NCBI RefSeq assembly: GCF_050613145.1 | Contig: NZ_CP192507.1 | Span: 3,658,001-3,722,000 of the forward strand | Length of the DNA stretch: 64,000 nt | Reading direction: 5' to 3' | Source: Lysinibacillus_B sp050613145 | GTDB lineage: Bacteria; Bacillota; Bacilli; Bacillales_A; Planococcaceae | In this document: positions 8,782 through 17,654 of the stretch, one piece after another | Layout of the letters: the number at the start of each line of letters is the position of its first letter | Position numbering within the stretch: the stretch's first letter is position 1 | The notes under the pieces: model-generated | What the model was told of the DNA's origin: nothing | The model's input: only the letters and a program-made list of their open reading frames with translations | Databases searched by the model: none | Made by a program: the position numbers and the translations under genes

Positions 8782-9090
8782 GTTTACACCTCCAAATATA
8801 GAAAACATATCCGCTAAAAATCAGCGAGGAACATATCTTATCTTAGCGAATATTTCACATACTGCCTCCATTACAGAAACATGTATTACTTTTATTTATA
8901 AAGTTAGGCTCAATCAGATAACCACGCCCATAATGATACCATTTTTGATTTTAAAAATCACAATTTTGTTCAAAATTCCACAAACTACAACGAATGTCGG
9001 TCGTATAATTGTCAATTTGTTACTTTACAGCATGAAAGGAGTCATCTCACACGATTATGAGACAACTCCTTTGAGCAATTAGTCGACACA
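8782..9090 (-). other. gatC-camS intergenic region
   Basis: 309 bp holding the camS terminator (9035-9072) and, upstream of gatC, AT-rich DNA that must carry the gatCAB promoter. I could not fix a convincing -35/-10 pair. No open frame with a ribosome site was seen. Confidence 0.5.
9035..9072 (-). terminator. Terminator-like hairpin after camS
   Basis: Inverted repeat AAAGGAGTTGTCTCA / TGAGATGACTCCTTT with one mismatch, about 20 bp after the camS stop. The T-run is short, so the strength is uncertain. Confidence 0.65.
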
Positions 9091-10260
9091 TTAATCATAA
9101 ATATGAACGAACGGCTCATCCTTATTTGCTTCTTTTTTAATGAGCGCTTCCGCTCCGTTTGATGATGTGATTGTTACTGTAGTTTGTACATCCCTCGGTA
9201 AATACTTCAGCATCGTGCCTGTTAAATATTGCGTAAAACCAATAATTTCTGTTGTCCCATAAAACTGAATCGGTACTTCAATATTCAATTTCGCTAATCC
9301 ATTATTTTGATAGAATCCCGTGCCAATTACACTTGTAAAATTGGAGAAGTATTTATCAATATCGTGTTTGAATTTTTGGAAGTCATCATTCGCTTCACGG
9401 TAAATGTCTTGAGGTGAAGACATCGGGAATGTCACGTATTTTTCATTAATACTTGTCCAGTCTCCTAGATTCGATGAATTAGTATCTGCTACGTTATAAG
9501 CAAAATACGTACCTGGCACGATTGCATTACGTTCTTCTTGCTTAAACAATCCGATAAAAATCGGCACATCTGCAAGCTCTGAGCGTTGGCGTAAGCGATT
9601 GACTACCTCTTGTGCCAGCTCTTTTCCAACCTTCTCTAACACTGCGTCATCAATCTTTTGCTCATAGTATTCACCGTATTGCTCTTTTTGATAATAATAA
9701 ATTGAATTTAATGCTAGGCCGATCGAAATCCCGCCAAGCGTTACTTTATTTTCATCTGTTTTTTTCAAATAGTTTTGCTCGACTAAATGCGCTAAATAAA
9801 CCGGTGCTTTTTCGGCTTTGACAACGGCATCTAGTTCATTGCCACTTGCATCTAGACTGGACGGATTTAAGCCGCGATATTCAGGTCCTTTATCCGTCGT
9901 TTGATTTTCCCTCGCTAACCAGTAACGAACTGTTTCTTCTGAAAGGTATTGCCCCTCTTGGAAATAGTAATCATCTGTATTAAATTCGTTTTGCGAAAGG
10001 CGCATAAGCCCGGTTTCCACTTCATTCATATCGTACTTTGTATAAATATTGGAGACCACTAAGCCACGGCTTGCACTTTCTTTATATGGAACTAATGTTT
10101 TATAATAATGATCGCTTAATGGAAGATTTGGGATAATCGTTGTTTCAACTTCAGCTTGATCGGATTCCTGTACGACTTCTTCATCTGGATTAATAGATGG
10201 TGTACAGCCTGCTAGCATTACGCCTGCTACGATTGCTGAAATCCAGCGAAATCGCTTCAT
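9091..10260 (-). CDS. camS: CamS family lipoprotein (sex-pheromone precursor type, YerH)
   Basis: 389 residues. A lipoprotein signal peptide ends in the lipobox 'MLAGC' near residue 19, so the protein is anchored on the outer face of the membrane. The rest matches the CamS family found downstream of ligA across Bacillales; in staphylococci and enterococci the cleaved signal peptide gives rise to a pheromone-like peptide. That activity is known for the family only and is not shown here. Its position 15 bp after ligA in a pcrB-pcrA-ligA-camS run is the conserved order. Confidence 0.9.
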   Translation of the reverse strand: MKRFRWISAIVAGVMLAGCTPSINPDEEVVQESDQAEVETTIIPNLPLSDHYYKTLVPYKESASRGLVVSNIYTKYDMNEVETGLMRLSQNEFNTDDYYFQEGQYLSEETVRYWLARENQTTDKGPEYRGLNPSSLDASGNELDAVVKAEKAPVYLAHLVEQNYLKKTDENKVTLGGISIGLALNSIYYYQKEQYGEYYEQKIDDAVLEKVGKELAQEVVNRLRQRSELADVPIFIGLFKQEERNAIVPGTYFAYNVADTNSSNLGDWTSINEKYVTFPMSSPQDIYREANDDFQKFKHDIDKYFSNFTSVIGTGFYQNNGLAKLNIEVPIQFYGTTEIIGFTQYLTGTMLKYLPRDVQTTVTITSSNGAEALIKKEANKDEPFVHIYD

Positions 10261-10275
10261 GGTAGGTAAACCCCT

Positions 10276-12276
10276 TTACTGTTGTAAATTTTCGATTAGA
10301 CGGTTTTCATCCCAAATTTCAATACCTAGGCTTTGTGCTTTTTCAAGTTTCGAGCCGGCATCTTCACCTGCAATGACCAAGTCTGTTTTCTTGCTTACAG
10401 AGCCTGCTACAGTGCCGCCTAACTCTTCTATTTTCGCCTTTGCTTCGTTGCGTGTCAATTGGGCAAGTTTTCCTGTTAGGACAATCATTTTCCCCGCAAA
10501 CGGGTTCGTGCCCGCCTCCACGACAACCTTTTTCCCTTTATACATCATATTGACACCCATATCTTTGAGGCGTGCCATTAAGGTTTGTACTTCTTCATTG
10601 GCAAAATAGGAGACGATCGACTGGGCCATTTTATCGCCAATTTCGTGAATGTTTGTTAAATCCACTACATCCGCTTTCATAAGTGCATCCATCGTTTCGT
10701 ATTCAGCGGCTAAAATTTTCGCCGCCTTTTCCCCTACATGGCGAATTCCTAAGCCAAATAATAGGCGCTCTAATGAATTGTCTTTTGATTTTTCTAGTGC
10801 TTCTACTAAGTTTGTCGCTGATTTTGTTCCCATTCGCTCAAGTTGCACAAGTTGGTCGACTTGAAGTAAGTAAAGGTCTGCCACATTCGTAATATAGCCT
10901 TCACGCAGTAGCTGTTCCACAACTTTTTCACCTAAACCATCGACATTCATCGCATTTCGTGAGACAAAGTGTTTAATGCCTTCTGCTATTTGGGCTGGAC
11001 AGGCGGGATTGACACAGCGTAGCGCTACTTCGCCGTCCACCCGAATGAGCTCACTATCACAAGCAATACATTCTGTTGGCATTTCATACGGCACCGCATC
11101 TGCTGGACGTTGTTCTAAAATGACGCCGACTACTTCTGGAATGATGTCGCCTGCTTTTCGAATAATGACCGTATCGCCAATGCGGATGTCTCTTTCACGA
11201 ATTAAGTCTTCATTATGAAGCGACGCACGGCTCACTGTCGTTCCCGCTACTTGGACAGGCGCTAAAATGGCCGTTGGTGTAATGACCCCTGTGCGACCAA
11301 CTGTTAAATCAATGTCGACTAGTTTTGTTGTTACTTCTTCGGCAGGGAATTTATACGCGATCGCCCAGCGCGGACTTTTCGCTGTATAGCCTAGTTCATC
11401 TTGATGGGCAAAGCGGTTTACTTTAATGACGATGCCATCAATTTCATATGGTAAATTTGGTCTTGCTTCCGTCCACTTATTAATAAACGCCATGACATCA
11501 TCAATTGTTGCACAAGCTAGACGCTCACGATTGGATGGCAAGCCTAGTTTCTCTAAATAATCGAGCATCTCCCCATGTGAGTCGATGCCATAGCTTTCAC
11601 CGTCTCCTCCTATCGAATAAATGAATGTCGATAAGTGACGACTTGCTGCAATTTTAGGGTCTAATTGACGCAATGAACCTGCTGCTGCATTACGCGGATT
11701 CGCAAATAATTCTTCGCCTTTTTCAGCACGTGCTGCATTTAAACGTTCAAATGATTTTTTCGGCATATAGGCTTCGCCGCGCACTTCAATCGTTACAGAT
11801 TCTTTTAAACGAAGAGGAATCGCTCGAATCGTTTTTAAATTAGCTGTAATGTCTTCACCGACAACCCCGTCCCCACGTGTTGCTCCTTGTACAAAACGCC
11901 CTTCCTCGTAGCGAAGGGAAATGGCTAAGCCGTCAATTTTCAATTCGCATACGTACGAAAAGTGATCACCGATTGCTTGACGAATTTTACGGTCAAAGTC
12001 GCGCAAATCCGCTTCATTAAATGCATTGGAGAGGCTTAGCATTGGATAATTATGTGTTACTTTTTTGAAGCCCTCTAGTACTGCTCCACCGACACGCTGC
12101 GTGGGCGAATCAGGATAAATAAGGGTTGGATTTGCTTCTTCTAATGCGATGAGCTCGTGTAGTAGCTGATCATACATAGCATCTGGCACAAGTGGCTTAT
12201 CTAATACGTAATAGGCATAGCCATACTCGTGCAATAATTGATTTAACTCCGCAATACGCTGTTCGATTTCGTTCAT
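10276..12276 (-). CDS. ligA: NAD-dependent DNA ligase LigA
   Basis: 666 residues, normal length. The adenylation lysine sits in 'CELKIDGLAI' near residue 113. The zinc finger follows ('CIACDSEL...RCVNPACPAQ', four cysteines), then helix-hairpin-helix repeats and a C-terminal BRCT domain (about 590-666). It seals nicks during replication and repair using NAD+. GGAGG lies seven bases before the start, and the gene follows pcrA by 12 bp. Confidence 0.97.
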   Translation of the reverse strand: MNEIEQRIAELNQLLHEYGYAYYVLDKPLVPDAMYDQLLHELIALEEANPTLIYPDSPTQRVGGAVLEGFKKVTHNYPMLSLSNAFNEADLRDFDRKIRQAIGDHFSYVCELKIDGLAISLRYEEGRFVQGATRGDGVVGEDITANLKTIRAIPLRLKESVTIEVRGEAYMPKKSFERLNAARAEKGEELFANPRNAAAGSLRQLDPKIAASRHLSTFIYSIGGDGESYGIDSHGEMLDYLEKLGLPSNRERLACATIDDVMAFINKWTEARPNLPYEIDGIVIKVNRFAHQDELGYTAKSPRWAIAYKFPAEEVTTKLVDIDLTVGRTGVITPTAILAPVQVAGTTVSRASLHNEDLIRERDIRIGDTVIIRKAGDIIPEVVGVILEQRPADAVPYEMPTECIACDSELIRVDGEVALRCVNPACPAQIAEGIKHFVSRNAMNVDGLGEKVVEQLLREGYITNVADLYLLQVDQLVQLERMGTKSATNLVEALEKSKDNSLERLLFGLGIRHVGEKAAKILAAEYETMDALMKADVVDLTNIHEIGDKMAQSIVSYFANEEVQTLMARLKDMGVNMMYKGKKVVVEAGTNPFAGKMIVLTGKLAQLTRNEAKAKIEELGGTVAGSVSKKTDLVIAGEDAGSKLEKAQSLGIEIWDENRLIENLQQ

Positions 12277-12288
12277 ATAATACCTCCA

Positions 12289-12725
12289 TTACGCCTTTGT
12301 GATTGGCGCTAAACTTGCCAGTAATTTTTTAATACCAGCGTTCGGGAATGCTACTTTTAACTCTAATTCATCCCCTTCACCACTCACGCCAACGACCATG
12401 CCTGTACCAAAGGCTTTATGTTCTACCTTATCGCCGATTTTCCAATCAAGTGCAGCAGCACCTGTTGGCTTTGGACGTGTGACAGGTGGTATTTTTTGTA
12501 CATTCCCTTGTGTACGTGCATATGGTGCGCGGTCGTAACTATTGCGGCTTGCGCCAAATGGCATTGCGCTTTGCGTACGACTTCCCGCTTTTGAAACATG
12601 CTCTAAAATATCCGATGAAATTTCGTTGATAAACCGTGAAGGGGCATTATAGCTTGAACGCCCAAAAATCGTACGAGACTGCGCACACGTTAAATACAGA
12701 CGCTCTTCTGCTCGCGTCGTGCCCA
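12289..12725 (-). CDS. pcrA: ATP-dependent DNA helicase PcrA, exon 2 (C-terminal part)
   Basis: This is the 3' exon of pcrA. Joined to exon 1 it reads 'LAY-VGTTRAEERLYL', the intact helicase motif VI region, then the usual basic linker and the C-terminal RNA-polymerase-contact domain 'IGDKVEHKAFGTGMVVGV'. The two exons total 2259 bases, exactly 753 codons (752 residues plus stop), close to the ~740-residue norm. The open frame extends on into the intron only by chance, to an ATG at 12825 with no functional meaning. Gene prediction will call this a separate short protein or a pseudogene. Confidence 0.9.
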
Positions 12726-13478
12726 ATGGTGATAGGTAAGCCTTTTGAAGTGATCTCCAGCTTTTCCCCCACCCCACACCGTGCATGCGAGTTTCCCCGC
12801 ACACGGCGTTCCATCTAATCATCAATAGTCAATTTATCGCCCTCTTTCCACATGGGATAGCGATTACTATTGATGTTAGACTTGGGGCCTTCCCTCCACT
12901 TCCATTACAGAAGCTTCAACAGTACTACGCCCCTACTGACTCCCCTATTCATGCCCTTTCATGCAATTTGCAATCCCCAAGCGATTACTAAACGTTAGGG
13001 GTCTCAAACGTTCCGATATTACTAGGTATATAACTGTACTTAGGTTCCACCTTTATCCCGACTATATCTTTTCAGTAGAACAACCCATTAGTTCTATCCA
13101 TCAGAATCCCATACGATAAATCCTTTGGAATATAGTTAATTAGACAACATTTCTATTGCCCGCTCTACGAGACGTACATTCAGTGATTCGTCATTAAATT
13201 CTTAAATCCTAACCGTATACAGCTACCCAGCCCGCACCATGTTCACAGTATGTTTAACCTTTCCTCAGCTTGACCTGTTAGGGCTACTTAGCGCGACTTC
13301 ACCCAACTTCACACAACCTGTTACCAGTGTTGCATGTGGGAGTATTAGCTTCCATCTAGTCACGGAGATTATTTGGGTTCTCCGCCGTGGTGTCGTAATA
13401 TCAGTTGTTGCTAGTAAAATTTCTACTAGCCCTGCCAATCCTTCGCGGTTTACGCGATTTCTGACAAACGTTTCATAC
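12726..13478 (-). other. ORF-less group II intron interrupting pcrA
   Basis: A 753-bp insertion on the sense (minus) strand, starting GTATG and ending CACCAT. Removing it rejoins a split valine codon (G|TG) and restores the PcrA frame. Near the 3' end is a domain V-like hairpin: a CGC triad, a GCGGG-GAAA-CTCGC tip and a closing CCGTG/CACGG stem. A domain VI-like stem follows, then CTTACCTATC, typical of group II 3' ends. Domain IV is reduced to a long hairpin (CATCAATAGT pairing with ACTATTGATG) where a reverse transcriptase/maturase gene would normally sit. Splicing would therefore need a maturase from elsewhere, or self-splicing. Confidence 0.88.
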
Positions 13479-15300
13479 CATAAGCAAGGCGACGCTCTTC
13501 TTCCATTTCTTCAGGGTCTTCTAATGTTCGAGAATGTGGGAAAATATTTTCCTCCATCCCGATAATGAAAACAACTGGGAATTCAAGCCCCTTCGCAGCA
13601 TGCATTGTCATTAAAATGATTGCACCTTCATTTTGCAATTCTTCCTCGTCTATCTTATCGATGTCTGCAATCAGTGCTAAATCCGTTAGGAAGGCGATAA
13701 GTGATTGGTCCTCACTGCGCTCCTCAAACGCTTGTGTCACCGTTAAAAATTCCTCGATATTTTCAAGACGGCTTTCTGCTTCGATGGACTTTTCATTTTT
13801 CAACATCGTACGGTAGCCAGTTCGTTCAAGTACTTCTTCTACAAGCTCCGTTACCGTTAGTTCCTGTTGACGCGCTGTTAAATCACTAATCATCGCATAA
13901 AAATACTCTGCAGAAGCGGCCGCTTTCCCTGTTAAGCCGATAAATACAAGTTCACGCATCGCATCGAAAATCGAACGGTCTTGCTCGATGGCATAGCGTG
14001 CTATTTTTTCAAACGATGTTGCCCCAATACTACGTTTCGGTTCATTAATAATACGTGCGAGTGACAAATCATCATCATTGTTGGCAATTAAACGAAGGTA
14101 AGCAAGGATGTCTTTAATTTCTTTACGGTCATAGAATTTCGTACCGCCGACGATTTGATAGCTCATATTCGATTTAACGAGCACTTCCTCCATCACACGT
14201 GATTGCGCATTTGTCCGATAAAGAACGGCAAAATCGCCTGGCTTACGACCTTCTTTTTCGATTAAGCGTTGAATCGTACCCGCAACAAATTGTGCTTCTT
14301 CTTGCTCGTTATACGCTTTATAGTAAACAATCTTTTCGCCTTCAGGGTTGTCCGTACGCAATTGTTTCGGATAGCGGCTTGTATTTTTTTCGATAATATC
14401 GTTGGCGGCCTGTAAAATGCGCTTTGTCGAGCGGTAATTTTGCTCAAGCATAATGGCTTTTGCATCTTTGTAGTCTTTTTCAAACGATAAAATATTCGTG
14501 ATATCTGCCCCGCGCCAGCGATAAATCGATTGATCCGAATCCCCTACAACGCAAATATTTCGGAATTTGCGGGCTAATAGTTTTACAAGTAGATATTGGG
14601 ATTTATTGGTATCTTGATACTCATCCACGTGGATATAGTGGAATTTGTTTTGATAGTATTCTAGTACATCTGGGGCTTCTTCGAATAGACGAATCGTCAT
14701 CATGATTAAGTCATCGAAATCTAATGAAGAATTGAGCTTTAGACGCTTTGTATAGCCTTCATACACCTGTGCCACGATGCGCTCAAATGGATTGCCTTCA
14801 TTCATATTCGCTTTAAAGCCATCGACTGTCATGCAGTCATTTTTAGCGGAACTAATTACATTTAAAATCGCCCGTGGATCATATTTTTTCGGGTCAATAT
14901 TGTATTCTTTTAATAAATTTTTCACGACTGTGAGCTGGTCACTTGAATCTAAAATGGAAAAGCTTTTCGAATAGCCAAGTCGGTCGATATTGCGACGTAA
15001 AATCCGTACACACATCGAGTGGAATGTGGAAACCCACATACTTTCACACGTACCGTTTCCTAAAATACCATCGATTCGTTCACGCATTTCGCGCGCTGCT
15101 TTATTCGTAAACGTAATCGCTAAAATTTTCGATGGATATACTTCCTTCTCCACGACTAAATAAGCAATACGATGTGTAAGCACGCGTGTTTTCCCTGAGC
15201 CGGCCCCTGCCATAATAAGCAAAGGACCTTCTGTTGTTTGTACTGCTTCTTGTTGCTGCGGATTCATCCCTACAAGAAGATTTCTTGAGATTTGTTCCAT
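13479..15300 (-). CDS. pcrA: ATP-dependent DNA helicase PcrA, exon 1 (N-terminal part)
   Basis: This is the 5' exon, 607 codons plus one base. UvrD/PcrA family: Walker A 'AGAGSGKTRVL' near residue 32, motif II 'VDEYQDTN', motif III 'GDSDQSIYRWRGA', motif IV 'LEQNYRS', motif V 'MTMHAAKGLEF'. The exon ends within 'EEERRLAY', just before motif VI. PcrA is a 3'-5' helicase, essential in B. subtilis, that removes RecA filaments and backtracked polymerase. Without splicing the frame adds 11 foreign residues and stops at about 13450, losing motif VI and so ATPase function. Only 38 bp separate it from pcrB. Confidence 0.93.
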
Positions 15301-15338
15301 ACTGCACCACCTTAATCAAACATTTGTTCTTATTTTAG

Positions 15339-16031
15339 TTATAACACAACAGACTTTACTGCTTCAACTGTTTTCAAAGCGGCTTTTAAGTCGTCATAAA
15401 TAATGTTACCGACAACAACTGTATCCGCTACACGTGCCATCTCTGTCGCTTGCGCTTCGGATGTGATCCCGCCGCCATAAAATAGTTTTGTTTCTTCGAG
15501 TACATCTTTCACAGCACTCACTAATTGTGGATCTCCGTAAGCACCGCTATATTCCATATAAAAAATCGGCAGCTTAAAATACTTCTCCGCCATCCGTGCA
15601 TACGCAATAACATCCTCTTCTGAAAGCTCTGTATTCGCATCTGTTACGTGTGCGACTTTGCAATCTGGGTTTAATATGCAATACCCTTCCGCTACAAGCT
15701 CTTCCCAAACCATAATATCCCCATACTCTTTAATCGCTTCATAGTGTAAATCCTTTACCCATTTCGTATCGCGACTATTTAATACAGACGGAATAAAGTA
15801 ATAATCATAACCCGGTGTCACACATTCTGAATTGGAGATTTCTAATGCCACTGGTACCGAAAAACGGCGTACACGCACTAACATATCGAGTACATTGTCT
15901 AACGTGACACCATCTGTACCCCCTACCAAAATCACATCTGTGCCAGATTCACACACAAGCGCTAAATCCTCATCTGAAATGTCCTTTGCCGGATCAATTT
16001 TAAACACATGTCGCCATTGTAAATACTCCAT
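15339..16031 (-). CDS. pcrB: Heptaprenylglyceryl phosphate synthase PcrB
   Basis: 230-residue TIM-barrel enzyme of the GGGP synthase family. Phosphate-binding segments 'VGGTDGVT' (near residue 37), 'YMEYSGAYGDP' and 'YGGGI' then 'VVGN' are present. In Bacillales it joins heptaprenyl diphosphate to sn-glycerol-1-phosphate, giving an archaea-like ether lipid. It is the first gene of the pcrB-pcrA-ligA-camS run; GAGGTGGG precedes its start, and the terminator at 16123-16158 separates it from yerC. Confidence 0.94.
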   Translation of the reverse strand: MEYLQWRHVFKIDPAKDISDEDLALVCESGTDVILVGGTDGVTLDNVLDMLVRVRRFSVPVALEISNSECVTPGYDYYFIPSVLNSRDTKWVKDLHYEAIKEYGDIMVWEELVAEGYCILNPDCKVAHVTDANTELSEEDVIAYARMAEKYFKLPIFYMEYSGAYGDPQLVSAVKDVLEETKLFYGGGITSEAQATEMARVADTVVVGNIIYDDLKAALKTVEAVKSVVL

Positions 16032-16063
16032 GTTATTCCCACCTCATTCGTTATTTTGTTTTC

Positions 16064-16072
16064 AGTATAGCA
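16064..16072 (-). promoter_or_regulatory. Likely extended -10 promoter of pcrB
   Basis: On the minus strand TTTGCTATACT lies 33 bp upstream of the pcrB ATG. It fits an extended -10 (TGnTATACT). No strong -35 is seen at the right distance. Confidence 0.45.
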
Positions 16073-16122
16073 AAGAAAAAAGTTCGAACGACACATCTGC
16101 GTCAAACTTAGAATTTCCGCTT

Positions 16123-16158
16123 AAAAAAACACAACTCGCGCTATAAGGGCGCGAGTTG
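16123..16158 (-). terminator. Intrinsic terminator of yerA-yerB-yerC
   Basis: Perfect 10-bp stem CAACTCGCGC / GCGCGAGTTG, then seven T residues on the minus strand, between yerC and pcrB. Confidence 0.9.
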
Positions 16159-16252
16159 ATGTCTTTTCTTATGTGGCGTTCGTTCAAAACGGATATTCCC
16201 CTATCCGCTAACAACTGAGCTGCAACGGCACAGCCTTTTAAACGAGTAAATA

Positions 16253-16573
16253 TTATTTACTGCGATCGCTAAACGGCTTTTCCTCTGGATATAAACGACC
16301 TAGCATTTCATCATACGTATCGTTCCCGTAATCAAAGCAACGACGCACGCGAGAAATGGTAGCTGTTGAAGCACCTGTTTCCTTTTTAATCGTTTCATAT
16401 GTTTTCTTTAAGCGCAATAAATGCGCTACTTCAAAACGTTGTGATAACGACTGAATCTCGCTGATCGTGCATAAATCGTCAAAGAACTTATAGCACTCTT
16501 CTAAATCTTTTAGTTCTAATACTGCTTTAAATAATTGATCTGTTTGATGTCCACGGATTTTTTCGATTTGCAT
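16253..16573 (-). CDS. yerC: YerC/YecD-type TrpR-like DNA-binding protein
   Basis: 106 residues, helical. The segment 'ISEIQSLSQRFEVAHLL' followed by 'TGASTATISRVRRC' is the TrpR-type helix-turn-helix of the YerC/YecD family. The natural effector and targets are unknown to me. It lies 18 bp after yerB in the yerA-yerB-yerC order known from B. subtilis and precedes the terminator. AAGGGTGAG supplies the ribosome site. Confidence 0.9.
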   Translation of the reverse strand: MQIEKIRGHQTDQLFKAVLELKDLEECYKFFDDLCTISEIQSLSQRFEVAHLLRLKKTYETIKKETGASTATISRVRRCFDYGNDTYDEMLGRLYPEEKPFSDRSK

Positions 16574-16591
16574 ACTCTCACCCTTCCCAAG

Positions 16592-17635
16592 TTATTCGGA
16601 ATACGTTACGCTCGAAGTCAGCCCTGGTGATGTTGGTACAAAGTGAACCCATGTTTGCCCTGCGACAAGTTGCACTTCACTGCCATCCTGTTCAACTGCT
16701 ACAAGCAGACCGTCTCTATTTTCCCAGTTCACTTCACGGAGCATGCCTTGCTGTGCAACATACGCTCTACCGCCTGATGTGATATCTATATCTCTTCTAC
16801 CTTCGCTATCAATTACACGATGCGCCATCTCAAAGAATAACACATTTGATAGCTCTACCGGCTCACCTGTTAAATGATCTACTGTCACCGTATTCGTTAC
16901 TGTCCTTGTATACGTCTGTTTCTCTACGTCGTACGTATACACACTATTAAACGAACCGTTGTTATTATAATTCATTTTCACTTCGTTAGCATTCTTTCCT
17001 ATTTTAACACTATCTTGTTCTTCATAAAATGAATATGATACTTTTTTTTGATACAGTAACGAAGCACCCACTTTTTCTGCTGCAGCTGTTACATTTTCTC
17101 CTGACATATAGGAATTATGCGGCGCTTTTCGTTCGCTCGAGCGTTGGAATAAAGTCCCATCATACGCCATGCCATTGATATTATCGACCACACCACTTGT
17201 TAACATCGCCTTTGCTTCTGGACTATACCCATGTGCAATATAAAAGGCATCGAGTCCCTTCGCCATATCGATGAAGTAGGAACGGGCGCTACGAATGGGC
17301 CCAATCGTTGTTGGGATTTGGGATTGATATAGCGCTAGCAGACGCGTAACATCGCCCTCTGCTAGCATTTCATATACCACATCTGCATATGCAATTCCTG
17401 ACTGTGGACGTGCATCAGGATGATTATTAATCGTTACTAAAATAGGACGTAGAAATGACTCTTCTGCCACTTTTTCCCCTGTAAATGGCATTGTATATGG
17501 TAATTCTTCTACCTCTACTTCTTCTATCTCTTCGGGCTCGGCTGAAGCCGGTGCACCATTTTCTACCTCATCTTTATTACAAGCAGCTAATAATAGCGCT
17601 GCACACACAACAAACATCACTCTCTTTTTAGTCAT
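16592..17635 (-). CDS. yerB: DUF3048 lipoprotein YerB
   Basis: 347 residues with a lipoprotein signal ending in 'LLAAC' near residue 19. The two-part DUF3048 fold follows: 'RPQSGIAYADVVYEMLAEG', then 'PIRSARSYFI', and the C-terminal 'VTVDHLTGEP'-like region. It is anchored outside the membrane; its biochemical role is unknown. It lies between yerA (19 bp) and yerC (18 bp) in one operon. Confidence 0.9.
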   Translation of the reverse strand: MTKKRVMFVVCAALLLAACNKDEVENGAPASAEPEEIEEVEVEELPYTMPFTGEKVAEESFLRPILVTINNHPDARPQSGIAYADVVYEMLAEGDVTRLLALYQSQIPTTIGPIRSARSYFIDMAKGLDAFYIAHGYSPEAKAMLTSGVVDNINGMAYDGTLFQRSSERKAPHNSYMSGENVTAAAEKVGASLLYQKKVSYSFYEEQDSVKIGKNANEVKMNYNNNGSFNSVYTYDVEKQTYTRTVTNTVTVDHLTGEPVELSNVLFFEMAHRVIDSEGRRDIDITSGGRAYVAQQGMLREVNWENRDGLLVAVEQDGSEVQLVAGQTWVHFVPTSPGLTSSVTYSE

Positions 17636-17654
17636 TTCCCTCTAGCTCCTTTTG

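Noticed and set aside
12289..15300. pcrA as a pseudogene disrupted by random insertion
   Set aside because: The insertion has group II intron ends and a domain V-like hairpin, and its removal restores the exact frame and motif VI.
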